A stretch of 64,000 nucleotides of DNA from Eulemur rufifrons (GCF_041146395.1 NC_090990.1:41860001-41924000); one strand, 5' to 3'. Positions 12,387 to 64,000 are shown, numbered from the stretch's first letter. The notes: generated by a model from the letters alone, not told the origin. Translations and numbers: made by a program.

Positions 12387-13429
12387 GGGCAAGGCAGACA
12401 GAATGCCATGAGCAAAGAGGCGCGAAAGCAGGTCTCATAGTCTCTGTCGAGTAACAACCCAGGGCTCGGGGAAGTTAAGGAACTTGTCCAAAGGCCATCA
12501 CATAGCCAGTAAGGGACAGAGCCAAGACTGCGACCTGGGTCTGACTTCCAAAGTCCACGTCACACTGCTCATCACAAGGGCACAGATATTGTGGGCTGCA
12601 GCTCCATCTTCCCCTTACGTCCTCTTGAAATGGATTATTTCTTCCTGAGAATAGTTTAGTCTGTCAGGAGCTTTTGGGAAAGTTTAATGGGAAGACCAGG
12701 GAGGAGCATCAGGGGACTTGGGTTCTGGTCCTGCCTGTTCCTCCACTCCGTGTGCCTTTCCTCCCCCACCCCCACCAGCAAGTCTTATTCTGTCTCTCTG
12801 GACCTCTGTTCCTCAGACTTCAAGTGAAGACTTGCACTCTGGCCTCAAGGGTCTCCCTGGCTAGCCCGGGGCCCAAAGGTGCATCACCACTTAACAGAAA
12901 AATGCTGAGAAACTGCAGAACTAGTCCAGGGGCCTGAGGGGGGCTGCTTTGACTAGCAGCAAAGGACAGGTTGGCCTTAATGGCAAGAAAAGAAGGCACG
13001 AGCCACTTGGGTTTATTTCCAGGCCTTGAAACCAAATGGAGCTTACCCAGCTGGGTTTTAAAATGGCTTGGGAGTGATGATTCCTTTTTTCCTTCCACTT
13101 TCTCCCTTTTTGAATAGAAATGTCTTTAACTGTTATTCTATGCCTGTCCCATCACTGAATTTTGGGAGCAGATAACTTGTTTCTTGAGTTTTACAGGTTC
13201 ACAGGTGAAGAACTGTACCTCAGGGTGGATTAAACCCAGAGCCTCATCCTTACCTAATTTGGATGGTTTAGTTTAGATGATGAGATTTTGGATGTTTGAG
13301 TTGTTAAGGTTTAGATAAAATTTTGGATTTTGAGCTGATGCTGTCATGTGTTGGGACTTTAGAATAGGATGAATTTATTTTGCATGAGGTACAGATGTGA
13401 ATCTTTGGGGGCCAGACGGTAAACTGCGG

Positions 13430-13862
13430 TGGTCAGAATAGTGGACCCCCCAAAGATGTCCAGGTCCTCATCTCTGGAATCTGTGAATGGATGCTACATG
13501 GCAAAGGGGAATTAAGGTAGCAAATGGAGTTAAGTTTGCTAATCATCTGACCTTCACATAGGTGGATTATGCAGATTACCTGAGTGGGCCCGTGTACATC
13601 ACCAGAGCCTTAAATGTGGAAAGGGCACAGAAGAGGAGTACCAAAGATATGGCAGGGAGGACTTGGCCCAAGGTCGCTGGTGGCTTTGAAGTTGGAGGAA
13701 GAGGGCCGCGAGCCTGGAATGTGGTTGGCCTCTAGACACTGGAAAAGGCAAGGAGATAGCTTCTCCTCTAGAGGCTCCAAAATTGCCAGATAATACATAT
13801 GTTGTTTTATGCCACTAAGTTTGTGGCAATTTGTTACTGCAGCCATGGCAAACTAATGTAAG
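13430..13862 (+). mobile_element. MLT1-like (MaLR) LTR relic
   Basis: Old solo-LTR-like sequence with ccaaagatgtccaggtcctc, agtgggcccgtgtacatcac and the ending ttatgccactaagtttgtgg. It has no internal coding region and is decayed. The family name is my best match from memory. Confidence 0.6.
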
Positions 13863-14501
13863 GCCTCTCCTACAACTTACTATTGCAGGATCTCAGACAA
13901 GTCATTTAATCTTTGAATTCCTTAGTACTCCTTATTTCTCCAAACTCGAACTGTGGTGAAGCTCCAAAGGAACAAACAGGCAGAAATTCCTGCACCCAGG
14001 TGCTTGATAATTGTGAATTTACAGCTTCCAGGTTGGAGCAGCACAAGGAAGGCCAGCAGCAGCCAAACGTTCTCAGCTGTTCCCAGCGGTCCTCCCTTTG
14101 ATGTGGGCTGTGTACAGGCCTCCCTCAGTAAGCTCCCAGCACACCTTATCTAGACCACTGGCTCCTTATCTGCCTTTGGGTGACCCATAGCTCCCTCCTC
14201 CCAGATAGAAAACCCCCTTTAGAATACAAAAGCTCTTTAGAAGAGCCTGATGAGCGTAGAGCCAGAGCCTCAACCTGCAAACAGGCTTCCAGAGATGAAA
14301 GAGCAGCATAGACATCGGTATCTATACTATGACCCCCATATTTCCCACTGCAAGACCCAGGAGACGGTGCCCCGAGACCAGGCCAGCCCACTTAAAGAGG
14401 CCAGCCCCGTGGTCCCCCCTCCTCCACCCCCCACACACCTGAGACAAACATCTCCCAAACACACCACGCTTCCAATGCCTTAATTAGTTGTGTTATGAGC
14501 T

Positions 14502-14507
14502 TTTATT
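14502..14507 (-). terminator. PLPP3: PLPP3 poly(A) signal AATAAA
   Basis: TTTATT on the plus strand is AATAAA on the transcript strand. On the transcript it is followed by about 20 nt of AC-rich sequence and then a strong G/T-rich stretch (14479-14425, with GTGGTGTGTTTGGG and GGTGTGTGGGG), which is the expected downstream element for cleavage. Cleavage is inferred between 14480 and 14490. Confidence 0.85.
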
Positions 14508-16029
14508 TAAAAAGCACATTTAATACAAGTATAGTTTTGCAGATACAAGTTTTCACTTTGTATGCTACAAAAGTCTTTGAATATTATTCTCTTTACAAAA
14601 TGGAACCTTACAAAAATACTGACAATTTAATGTTTACACAGTTTTCTCTAGTTGCAGTTATTTTTTTCATTACAAAACAATGTCTACCACAGAACTACAT
14701 TTTAGTTGATATTATAAAAAAATTGAACTCAATGCTTTTTTAAGCAGCTAATGTAAATAACACAGGTCGAAACACAGTTTATAATCATAGTGGATATAGC
14801 TAAAATTGTTTCAGAAATAATATTTTACATAGTTAACTTTTAATGTTTTATACATTATTTATATAATATTTATATATAAAAATCATAGCTTGCTATAAGT
14901 TGAAATGAGAGGACGGATTTTGTAGTAAGGATGTGCATGTGGTTGATCCATATGGTTACTTGTAGCCCTTTGAAAGGTTGGCATCCAAGAGCTAAAAGCA
15001 TTTCTTCCTTCCTCCCTTCCTCAAAGGTTCGGTAGAAGGGATCCCTATCTACCGCCTACAGGGGGACCTTGCTTGAAAGACACTTACGGTTAGAGGATGA
15101 GAAAAACTCTCTACAGAGATTGAACCCATGTGTTCTGCCCAGCAGAACCTACCAAGAACTGCCCTAGGGGTCAACCCCAAGACAATAGTGCTTTACAAAG
15201 CTTAGCAAGAGCAACTCCCACAAAGACCCTCAGCTCTGTTATCTTGAAGGGCAGCCTCTCAAGCCTGAGACCACTACTACTCTTGACCCCTTCTGACTTG
15301 GAAGTAGCCAAAAGGTTGGTTCCTTTTTCATTCTGCCCCCTTCGCTCCCCCATCTGTTGTACAGAAGGCTGCTTTCCATCAGCCAGTGGCAGACCGTGCG
15401 CCTTTGCTCATCCTCGGACCCTCACAGGAAATCCCAGTAGGCACCCAGCAAGGACGTCAAGGGAGAAAGCAGTAACCGAAGTCTAACCATCTCTACGAGC
15501 GTGCAAGTGTCTGGTGATTGGTGTACACACAGCAGCATCCCGCGATCGGCGTTTCAACATCACAGGATGAAGCGTCCAGAGAAGACAAATGAGGGCGTGG
15601 GCCCTCGATTGCTCCTGAAATTGTGCTATTTGTGAAGTTCACTCATCCACAAAGAGTCTCCTAATCACTAAAGTGAGGGACTGTGGCTGCTGGCCTGTGG
15701 GCTGGGGAAGTGATGAGGCCCTGATCACGTGACTAAGCAAACTTCCTCTTTCCTTATATTTAAAAAAACAAAACAAAACTTCCTGAACCAAAGTCACAGC
15801 AGAGGATAGAATGGGATGGACAGAGGGACGCAGGACGGGCGCCCCTCCAGGGCTGTTTTCTCAACTCAGTGCTGTTTCTGGCATCGTGTGCTACAATGTG
15901 AATTTGCGCTTTTCTCACAGGCCTGGGATTCCTCAGGTCGCAAGAGGTGACCAGCAGCCTCTACTCAGATCATTTTAGTGTTTGTTCCTGAACAAGCCTG
16001 TGTTCACTAGAACATGAACACTTAAACTA

Positions 16030-16036
16030 ATTGCAC
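16030..16036 (-). promoter_or_regulatory. miR-92a-type seed match in the PLPP3 3'UTR
   Basis: The transcript strand reads GTGCAAT here, which is complementary to nucleotides 2-8 of miR-92a/25/32. The next base is T rather than A, making it a 7mer-m8 site. It lies about 230 nt after the stop codon. Repression of PLPP3 by miR-92a in endothelium is established knowledge. That this is the responsible site is my inference. Confidence 0.55.
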
Positions 16037-16263
16037 ATCCAGGACTCCGGCACTTGGTGTTAGTTTGCTGTTGTTTCCGTATAGGTGAACACTACCTATT
16101 TTGGAAGGCCACAAAGTAAAACTTATTTTTTTTCCTTTAAAAAAAAAAAAATCAGTCGGGCAAAAGTTTTTCCCTACATTCTACTGTCTGATGAGATTGG
16201 AGAGCAGCAAGAACTTGCTGTCAGCAGTCATTTTACTAAAACAGCTCAGGCGGTGGGCGGCAC

Positions 16264-55628
<39,365 letters not shown>

Positions 55629-56064
55629 TCAAGGTGGAACCAGGGCATATACCAGCAAAAAAGATAAGGGAAGAGAAACTGTCAATGCAAGGAAGCCAAA
55701 GAGTGGCAACCTACAGCAAAGACCACCCCAAATAACCCTGATGGTGGCATTAATTCCTTTCATCTGTAGCGATCTACAGTCTACAGAGCTCCCAGTACGC
55801 AATTCGCATCCCCTTTCCCCTTTTCGTCACCCCTAAGGAGAGAGTGGCATTGTTCTCTTCTGCCCAGGAGCTCAGAGGGAGGCAGTGGAAGAGCCAGAGC
55901 AGAGGTTTTCCCTCTGTTCTACAATACTCTGCTGAAAATTAAAGCCTCATTCAAATAATTACTCATATAGCCCCAAATCTAATGATATCCCATTATGCCT
56001 CCAAAGGCATTCATTTTAAGGTCTTAATCATCTCCCCTTTGAGAAGTGCATCCTAAGGCTATGC

Positions 56065-56245
56065 TGCACAGCCTCAGAGTCAGATAACCTGGATTTGAAT
56101 CTAGATCCACCACTTCCCAGTGGCGTGGCCTCTGGTCCCCACACTCCATCTCCCTGAGCCTCACTGTCCCCACAAGTAAAATGAGTTGTGGTGATGGCTA
56201 AATGAGATCACAGTAGCTGGCACATAGTAGCTGCTCAATGAATGC
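56065..56245 (+). mobile_element. MIR in intron 1
   Basis: Gcctcactgtccccacaagt and ctggcacatagtagctgctc with the tail tcaatgaatg. Confidence 0.6.
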
Positions 56246-58009
56246 CATTTCAAGCCTTTTCTTTCACTGTTCAAAGAGTTAACAAGACTGAGCAGAGCTG
56301 AGCTCAGCCCTGCTGCCTGCAGACCTGGACAGGAGCCCGGGGGCAGCCGGGAGCACCGGGCAGCTCTTGCAGCTGCTGCCAGTTATCACCGGCCAGCTCA
56401 GATGCCATGTCTCAAAGGTCATGGCGAATGGAGCCCATCACCTGCCAGGAAAAGTCCACAGAACCCTGAGGCAAAAGTGAAGGCCCACAATAACTCTTGT
56501 TTGGACACTCCAACAGCCTCCTAATCAGTGTCATAGCCTCCTGGCCTCCCACCTATATGCACCAGTTTGCTTCCTGAAGGGCCCCTTCCCATGAGCATCC
56601 CACTGCCTTGTTAAAGCCTCTTCAAAGACTCCCCATTGCACAGGGTAAGATAAAGTCTCTAAGTTTAGCTTTAGAAGTTTCCACGACCTGGACATTTCTC
56701 CAGCGTCACGCTCTGCTGCTCCCTGCACTCACCCTCCGAGAAGACAGCACACAGAGACTCAGTGCTGGTTCGTGCTAGTCACTTAAACAGAATCACCCCT
56801 TGCTCCCCTGCTACCCAAGAGCAACACCAAGCTCTAATGCCACTTCGCAAAGTAAAAGGACTAGGACTTTGACTGAATTTCAGGACCAGAAAAGACCACA
56901 AAAAAACACCTTGGTAGTAACAGCCACCACTGACTGTGCACTCACAACGTGTTAGGTACTTTACATCCATTTTTGCATTGAAGCATCATTTAAGCACCAC
57001 CATCACCCATCTTCAAGTGAGAGAACAGAGACTCAGAGTATTTCGCTCATTCAGGGCCTCTTAGTCCACCCTCCAAATGCCTAAATCCCCAATTTAACTT
57101 TGCAAATTGGTTTCATCCAAATGTGAATTTCATTAGCTGAAAAATTCCGAGATAAGCGGTTGCTTAAAAGATAAAATTCCATTTTCATGTTTTTCCAAAA
57201 GAACTAAAGTCACATCATGTTGCTCAAAGCCCCAGACCGCCTCTAAAAAGAATGTACCATGAACTCCACAATTTTTCAATTACTTCGGTCCAGACTGGCA
57301 GCGATAAAAATGCTCACTTTCTAAAAAGTGTATTTATGTATCACTGTGCATACACACATGGATTTATTTGGTTTTATTCTTCAGATTTATTTGAATTCTA
57401 CGGCTATTTATTTTGTGACCCCTAACTGCTTCCTGCTAGAACAACAATTTACTTTATCAAATGCATACTGGTGCTTTGAAAAGAAAGAACAGCAACACAC
57501 CACGGTATTGTGCCTGACCTTCTCAAAGTAAACACAGAGGGGCCCTGGAAAGGCATTTGCCATTAGGTTTTGAAACCTCGTCTCTGCAATGGAGGAGGGG
57601 GGCTGGGGTAGGCAGTGGATGAATGTTCTGGCTTGGAAATGACAAGGGCAGTCAGCTGATCTTTTGGGGCTGGGGCCCTGGGAGAGATATCACATGGGCC
57701 CGAACCATCTTTGTGCCACTGCCTAAACCTTTTGAAATGTGACCAAGTTGGCTATCAGAAGTAGCTGAGAAGCCAGCAGTATGATATTAATAGTCTGCTT
57801 TTAAAGCTCCACGTATCACGGTAAAAAAGTTCAGCTGCAGCCTCTGTGGTGCCTAGGAGCCAAAGCGTTGCTAATAAACTCAGGAAGGGAACAGATCCCA
57901 AGTTCCGCACATTTGTGCTACACTCTCAGGCCCTTAGCGTCTCCTTTTAATAGTGCTCACATGATAGGCCTGTAAAACATATGTTTCTATGGACAATAAA
58001 GCACATATA

Positions 58010-58160
58010 AAAGAGCGTTGGAGTTAGACAGAACTGGGTTAATGATCTTAACACTGCTCCTTACTACTGGAGTAAGTTATTTCACATCTCCAAAGCGCTT
58101 TTTCTCATCCGTTCAATGGGAAGAATGAAATCTAACTTTGAGATTTGGGGATGATATTAT
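58010..58160 (+). mobile_element. MIR
   Basis: Gttggagttagacagaactg ... ccgttcaatgggaagaatga. Confidence 0.6.
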
Positions 58161-58164
58161 AAGT

Positions 58165-58650
58165 TGATGTATTCACTCATTCGTTTATGCAACAAAAATT
58201 TATCAAGTCTTTTTTTTTTTTTTTTTTGAGACAGAGTCTCACTTTGTTGCCCAGGCTAGAGTGAGTGCCGTGGCGTCAGCCTAGCTCACAGCAACCTCAA
58301 ACTCCTGGGCTCAAGCGATCCTCCTGCCTCAGCCTCCCGAGTAGCTGGGACTACAGGCATGCGCCACTATGCCCGGCTAATTTTTCTATATATATATTTT
58401 TAGTTGTCCATATAATTTTTTTCTATTTTTAGTAGAGACGGGGTCTCGCTCTTGCTCAGGCTGGTCTCGAACTCCTGACCTTGAGCGATCCACCCGCCTC
58501 GGCCTCCCAGAGTGCTAGGATTACAGGCGTGAGCCACTGCGCCCGGCCTCAAGTCTTAACTATATATATCAAGCACAAGGAATACAGAGGTGACCCAGAT
58601 CCTGCCCTCAGGGAGCTTACGATCCATTAGGGGAGGACACATAGACTCAG
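58165..58650 (-). mobile_element. L2 3' end split by an Alu
   Basis: The left part 58165-58211 (attcactcattcgtttatgc) and right part 58558-58650 (ccctcagggagcttacgatc) are contiguous if the 58.2-kb Alu is ignored. Confidence 0.6.
58212..58548 (-). mobile_element. Young-looking Alu with expanded linker, inserted in an L2
   Basis: It has the linker expansion and is flanked by tcaagtctt at 58203-58211 and 58549-58557. The DNA on both sides reads as one interrupted minus-oriented L2 3' end. Confidence 0.95.
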
Positions 58651-61235
58651 AATCAGTCCAGGAAGTTTCAGGTGGAAGAAAGTCGAGGCAACAGCATTGG
58701 GTAATGTCAGCACAGAGTCTGGGGCCCACTGTGGGCACTCAATAAATGTGAAAAGGGAGAAGGGGGAAAAAAAGGTCCCCCAGAGATGGCTAGGGAAGAA
58801 AATCTGTCTGGTCAGTTCTTTGCCCTCCCTCAAACTGGGAACAGTCCCAGTCCTTTTTCTTCCTTCTTTGCCTATGGCATGGGGAGGGTTTCCAGTTCTG
58901 ATTGTGTGGATGATGACCGCAAACAGACAAGAACTTGGAGCTGAATATGTCCTGTTTATTTTCTTGAAAAGGCATGGAGATGGCATTTAGAAAACCCAGC
59001 GCCTTTTTCTTTCTCCCCTACAAACTTGCAGTATTATTGTGGGTGATGCCAATCAAATCTTGCCTTTGATCCAGGAAGAGAGTAACCACAGATGCCCTGC
59101 AGTTGATGGAAAAAGCACAAACATTCCCCCAACTGGGCAGCTAGTCCTTGAGAGACATAATACCATGCCTTGCCTCTCCAGGACACAGAAAACAGGATGT
59201 TCTTCTCCAAAGCAGAGTCTCCATTTCCAAGACTGGCACCATCTTTAATAGCACCCACTACAGTCCCTTATCATTTCATTTCAAGAAAATTCCCAGTGCC
59301 AGGCAATGGGATTCTAGAGGTGAATACATCATAGTAATTGCCCTCAAGAAGTTCATAGTGTTGTAAGAAAGTCACAAAAATAAGTGCACTAAAATAGCTA
59401 GTGTGATGACTGATGTATGTGTAGAGTACCATGAGGGCACAAAAGGCTGCTCTACTAGTGACACCAAAGGTATCCCACAGGGAGTGGGAGGTTTGAGTTG
59501 ACCTTTATATATGAAGAGAGGTTTCTGAAGCCCCAGGGCTAAATACACTTATGAAAAATCTGCAGTTTACGGATTCCAGTACCGGCAGTCACAAAACTGA
59601 TAGCTGTTATAAGAATACAGTTTTAAACTTTGCTACAGAGCTAGAAGAGATATACAAGTAGATAATGAAGGGAAGAAAGGGAAAATAGCACAGAGAATAG
59701 TATTAATAACAGGTAACATTTACTAAACAACTATTCTACACATAAACTGTTGAGGATCCCCACATAAACTATGCCGGCTGACAGCTCGGGCTCCTACTCT
59801 GGTCTAGGTGCTAACTAGGCTACTGAGACGAAGGAGGCTGTTCCAACCTTCAGTGGCCCAAAGGCTAATAGGAGAAACAGCCATTGAAAACTAACATGTT
59901 AAGCCATCCTAAGGTTCAAAGAGATTAAAGTGACTTACTAGAGTCACTCTGCAAGGAAGTGATGGAGCTGGACAGATTTCAAATGATCTTGGGTGCTTTC
60001 AAGAGTAAATGAGTCACTTAAAACAGAGAATGAAGCACCTTTGAGTGTTAATAAATTAGCTGATGCTCAGCAAATCTCATGGCTTCTGAAGACAAAAAGG
60101 CACTGTTCGAAATAGTCAAGGCAACAGCACTGACTAATGTACACTGAACCTTCACTATGTACCACACACGTGCTAGGTATCTAATTTAATCAAAACTCTG
60201 AAGCCAATATCCTGAAATTTAGGTTTATCCACAATAAAAGGTACCTTACGAGATTTTTTGCAAAGCAGGACAAAAAAAAAAAAAAAAATCTGGTGAGAGA
60301 CCCAGACCCAGACTCAAGCATTTCTCCTTTTAATCAAGGATCAATTAACTTTCTATACCTTCAGGGACTTCCTGGGATATGTAGGCTGCAGAGGAGGTGA
60401 AACACGAACTCACGGACAAACACTCAATGAGCAGAAAATCAAAGTGTGAAGAAAGGCCCTGTGTTGGGTTCAGGCCTTTGAAACTTCTCCGGCTTTGAAA
60501 AACTAACACTTGGGCAGGTTGGGTGGTTTGGGGGTGGGGTGTACAAAAACACAGGCTAGGTTTTCGTGGCCCACCCATTGATAAAGTCATGTGGGAAGTG
60601 TTACTGAAGTGACCCAGCCCCAAAGCCCTGCTCCCTGCAGCCACAGCTTCACCTTTGCACAAAATTAAAGACAGCCTCCTCCTCTCAAAGTGCTTTCCAG
60701 AATGCCCTGGGTGAGGGTGGGAAGACAGTGGGGGGTTTGGGAGGTGAAGGAGAAATCGTAGCACTTTTGCCTGACCAAAATCAGAGCACTGGGGAGGGGC
60801 TTCCCATCCCCCCCATATACAAAGTCCTTCAAGTGCTGTTCCAGGGTTGTCCAATTTCCCACTTACACCGATCTGTAGTTACCTTAAAATGATCAAAGTC
60901 CAGGATCTGTGAGAGTAATAATTAAGCTAACATCTGCAAAAAGCCTGCACACCTACCCACAACATAATACTGGATATACAATACTTGTGTAGGCATCGTT
61001 ATAGCATAATTGCTCAAATCAGGCAGCTGTTAGGACTGACCGAGACTTTACACATCTTACCTACAGTACAGAGTTACGAGTAGGTGCTGTTCTACTCATT
61101 TCACAAATGAAAAAACTGGGGATCAGAAAGGTTAAGCAGTTAACCTAAAAGGCAGAGCTGAAAAATGGTCCCAATTTGAACCAGATATTAGAAATACATA
61201 TTGAAGACCCTGGACTTCTACTTTCAAGAAGTTTA

Positions 61236-61531
61236 GGCCTGGCGAGGTGGCTCATGCCTGTAATCTTAGCACTCTGGGAGGCTGAGGCAGGAGGATCTCT
61301 TGAGGTCAGAAGTTTGAGACCAGCCTGAGTAAGAGTGAGACCTCATTTCTACTAAAAATAGAAAAATTGGCCAGGCATCTTGGCAAGAGCCTATAGTCCC
61401 AGCTACTTGGGAGGCTGAGGCAGGAGGATTGCCCGAGCTCAGGAGTTTGAGGTTGCAGTGAGCTACAATGACGCCACTGCACTCTACATAGGGTAACAGA
61501 GCAACACTCTGTCTCAAAAAAAAAAAAAAAA
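61236..61531 (+). mobile_element. Alu SINE
   Basis: A diverged dimer (ggcctggcgaggtggctcat) without the expanded linker. Its right monomer reads gctacaatgacgccactgca, lacking the usual ggctgacgccacgg form, so it is an older subfamily. Confidence 0.93.
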
Positions 61532-63384
61532 GCTGAGCATTTATCTAATCTCCATAATAGCTGTGAAAAGTTATGGGTTATTATTTTCATTAGTGCCCAA
61601 CAGAAAATGGAGGCAGAAAGTTTTATAACTTGTCCAAGATCCCCAAGCGAGTAAATTGGTCCCTGGGTTTTGAACCCAGGTCTGTCTGTCTTTTGGCCCA
61701 TGTTTTCTTACTCTGTGGCCTGACCCTCCCCTTCTTTATAAATGTATTCCCTGTTAAAATATGACCAACTGATTTTTTTTTTTTTAATCACTGAAGGCCA
61801 GAATGGTCAACCCAACTACTACTTAGAGGTTCAAAATACAAATATTTATGTTGCTTATAAGTGACAGGGCTTCTATTTAAAGTAATTAATTGCTACTGGT
61901 CTTAGAAGTGTGCAAACTTTCTTTGGTTTACGATATTTGTCCAGATTTTTAGACTGGACACAATCCAGATGAGACAAAACTAAGTTTACTATGAAGGCGT
62001 TTTTCCACCTTTGAAACAGGCTGCCATGAAAAACACTTGCTGTTGGCTGGTGTGAGCATGCAATATTCTGGGTCTAGAGGTCTTCCTTGACAAATGCTCC
62101 TTCTTCAGTACTGGAAAGTTCAGGCCCTTTCGTCACAAAAAGAAGACTGTCGGAACCCAAAGCAACTACTGGTAGTAATGAAGAAATTGATGGCAGATTT
62201 AGTCCTGGTGCTTGGGTTTCCTGACCCCAAGTCCAAGGTCTTTAGTTCAATTTGACAAACAAGTGTGGACAATTTCTGACTATTGGGCACTGTGTAAGGT
62301 GCTGGGGACACAAACATGAGCAAGATACTACACTGGGTATTAAAAAGAACTTTGGATGGCCTTTCTTATTTGAAAGTTCTTAAACTGAAAACATTTTATT
62401 TTTAAAAATAATTAATATCAGCCTTCTTAAAACCCCCAATTCTGGCTATTTTGGCCTTTTCAGTTAGATTTTTAAAAGGTTGCCACATTCACCTGCAAAT
62501 AAAACAAACTGACCAGCAACCCAGGGTTCTTTCATTGAGAGCTCCAAACCTCTTTTGTCACCATTATATATTTTACAAATGAGGTATTTTATTTCTAGTA
62601 AAACACAACTAACAGAGCCAACAGGACCAAAACCCCTCCACCTTAGGTAAAGCTGAGTCACTTCCCAAGACTTCTTTCAATTCCTCTTTTAAATAAGGAT
62701 GAGAGTAAATTTACATACATTGAGCACCTACTATATGCCAGGAGCTTTGGCTGTATCAATTGATTTAACTCTCAAAGCAATCATATAAATTAATTATTAG
62801 GATACAGCCAAATTACTGAGAGTCAGAGAGGTTGTAATCTGTCTCAGTGTTCACTCTGCTGATAAGAGGTGTAAACATGATATGTAATAGAACAGTCTGA
62901 CTCTAGAGTTCAATCGGAGATGGGACCAGTTAGCTTTTATTGCGAAGTACACATGAACTATGTCTACGCAGGTATAAGCAACCTAGAAAGTCAACTACAA
63001 AGCTCTCGACCTTGAACAAGGACAGAAACCAAGGCTTCACCTTATCTGTTGAGATAGAATTATACAGATCCAGCCACTCTCACTCTGCCTCAGTCTCCCT
63101 TATGACCCAAATGTGTTCATTTGTAATATGGCTGCCCAGAGCTAGGACACAACAAGAATCATATGTGTACACAGCATGTCAGAGCTCTTACATAAGTAAT
63201 CACATTTGATCTTCCTAACAACTCTATGAGGTAATGCTTTTAACATCTGGATTAAAGTACCACTGGAAGACTCCTATTTATCCTTCAGGATTTTTCTGTA
63301 TCTCTTCTACAAAGGATTTACTGAGCCATGTAACCCAGCAGGGCTAGTTGCTCCTTCCTTTTTTCCAATTTATTCATGAACTTC

Positions 63385-63600
63385 GGAGTCAGGCACATAG
63401 GATTTCATACCGCATTTCTACCACCTGCCATGCTTGCTATGTGACCTTGGGCAAGCCACTTTACCTCTCTGAACTTCGTTTTCATCTCTGTACAGTAAGA
63501 TTTTGTACAAGAGTTCCCAATGTACATAATTGATTGTGAGAACTAATACACAGTTTATAAAATACCCAGTAATTACCTGGTTCAATAAATGTCAGTTCTT
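63385..63600 (+). mobile_element. Nearly full-length MIR
   Basis: Tatgtgaccttgggcaagcc through gttcaataaatgtcagt. Head, core and tail are all present. Confidence 0.7.
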
Positions 63601-63754
63601 GCTTCTATATGTGACAGAGAGTCACCAGAAGCTTTTTGTGCAGTGGTAAGATGTGATCAGAATTCTTCCCAAAGCTCACTCGAGTAGCCGTGGGGCCACC
63701 AGCTACTTTCCAAATGCAATCTGATCTCAAGGGAAAAGTATGCTCATAAAATCT

Positions 63755-63868
63755 TATAATTCCAGGGAGGTATTGGGATCAAGTGAACAGATAGGGTTTA
63801 GACTGTGATTATATAATTCCAGGGAGGTATTGGGATCAAGTGAACAGATAGGGTTTAGACTGTGATTA
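63755..63868. repeat. Perfect 57-bp tandem duplication
   Basis: Copy 1 is 63755-63811 and copy 2 is 63812-63868. Both begin tataattccagggaggtatt, and I see no mismatch between them. Confidence 0.95.
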
Positions 63869-64000
63869 GCAAGATCTGGAACCCTAACGCAGGGAAGAAA
63901 TATCAGCAGGAACCCTGCCATACGTTCTCAAAAGATTACATAAGGCTGTACACCGTTTTTCTACGGTGAAGAAAAACATTTATTTTTATTTTTCTAGCAG

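Larger units (their letters stand above)
1..14484. other. Intergenic region downstream of PLPP3
   Basis: I find no coding gene. Content by position: L2 and MIR relics (170-2650), CpG-island-like DNA (about 2880-3490), a TG/TA microsatellite (3588-3747), L2-like DNA (about 3900-4500), L1 relics (4790-5200, 7695-8215, 9940-10470, 11338-11650), two Alus (6306 and 7313), MER5A (12222), an MLT1-like LTR (13430) and the transcription-termination side of PLPP3 (14425-14480). Confidence 0.8.
14485..16263 (-). other. PLPP3: PLPP3 3' untranslated region
   Basis: About 1.8 kb lies between the TAG and the inferred cleavage site. It is free of recognisable interspersed repeats, unlike the DNA on either side. 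The distal 400 nt (14490-14900) is very AT-rich. It contains a miR-92a seed complement at 16036-16030 and an internal T13/A8 homopolymer pair at 16151-16126. The left end is inferred from the poly(A) signal and is accurate to about 10-15 nt. Confidence 0.85.

Noticed and set aside
14490..14900. The AT-rich stretch as a repeat or separate transcript.
   Set aside because: It sits on the gene side of the PLPP3 poly(A) signal, continuous with the 3'UTR, and shows no repeat signature.
60345..60854. A 169-codon minus-strand open frame in intron 1.
   Set aside because: No family, domain or splice context is recognisable, it lies in repeat-rich DNA antisense to no known exon, and frames of this length occur by chance.

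Overview
The window is vertebrate nuclear DNA from a strepsirrhine primate, most likely a lemur. The evidence is a sparse set of spliced exons separated by kilobases of intron, dense MIR and L2 relics, and at least eight Alu copies. Most of the Alu copies carry the right-monomer block 'gctgacgccacggcact' that I associate with lemur/galago Alus, and three have a roughly 40-nt AT-rich linker expansion that I associate with lemuriforms. I see no bacterial, viral or plasmid gene organisation and no CRISPR array.

The one gene I can support is PLPP3 (phospholipid phosphatase 3, also PPAP2B or LPP3) on the minus strand. Five exons are present and read through in frame: exon 2 (55620-55467), exon 3 (41540-41260), exon 4 (40866-40809), exon 5 (30488-30312) and exon 6 (16389 to about 14485, stop codon at 16266-16264). 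They encode 264 complete residues plus one residue split with exon 1. Exon 1 (start codon, cytoplasmic N-terminus, most of the first membrane span) and the promoter lie beyond the right edge. All splice sites are GT-AG. The three PAP2-superfamily catalytic motifs, an RGD tripeptide, a YY pair and an N-glycosylation sequon are intact. The 3'UTR ends with AATAAA followed by a GU-rich stretch.

Layout from left to right: 1-14480 is downstream intergenic DNA, with old repeats, an orphan CpG-island-like segment near 2.9-3.5 kb, a TG/TA microsatellite and a nested L2/L1/Alu block. 14485-16389 is exon 6 and the 3'UTR. 16390-30311 is intron 5. 30489-40808 is intron 4. 40867-41259 is the very short intron 3. 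41541-55466 is intron 2. 55621-64000 is part of intron 1.

I did not find a previously undescribed system. The leads most worth checking are the orphan CpG island, a perfect 57-bp tandem duplication in intron 1, a 26-bp word repeated 1.2 kb apart in intron 4, and a miR-92a seed match in the PLPP3 3'UTR.
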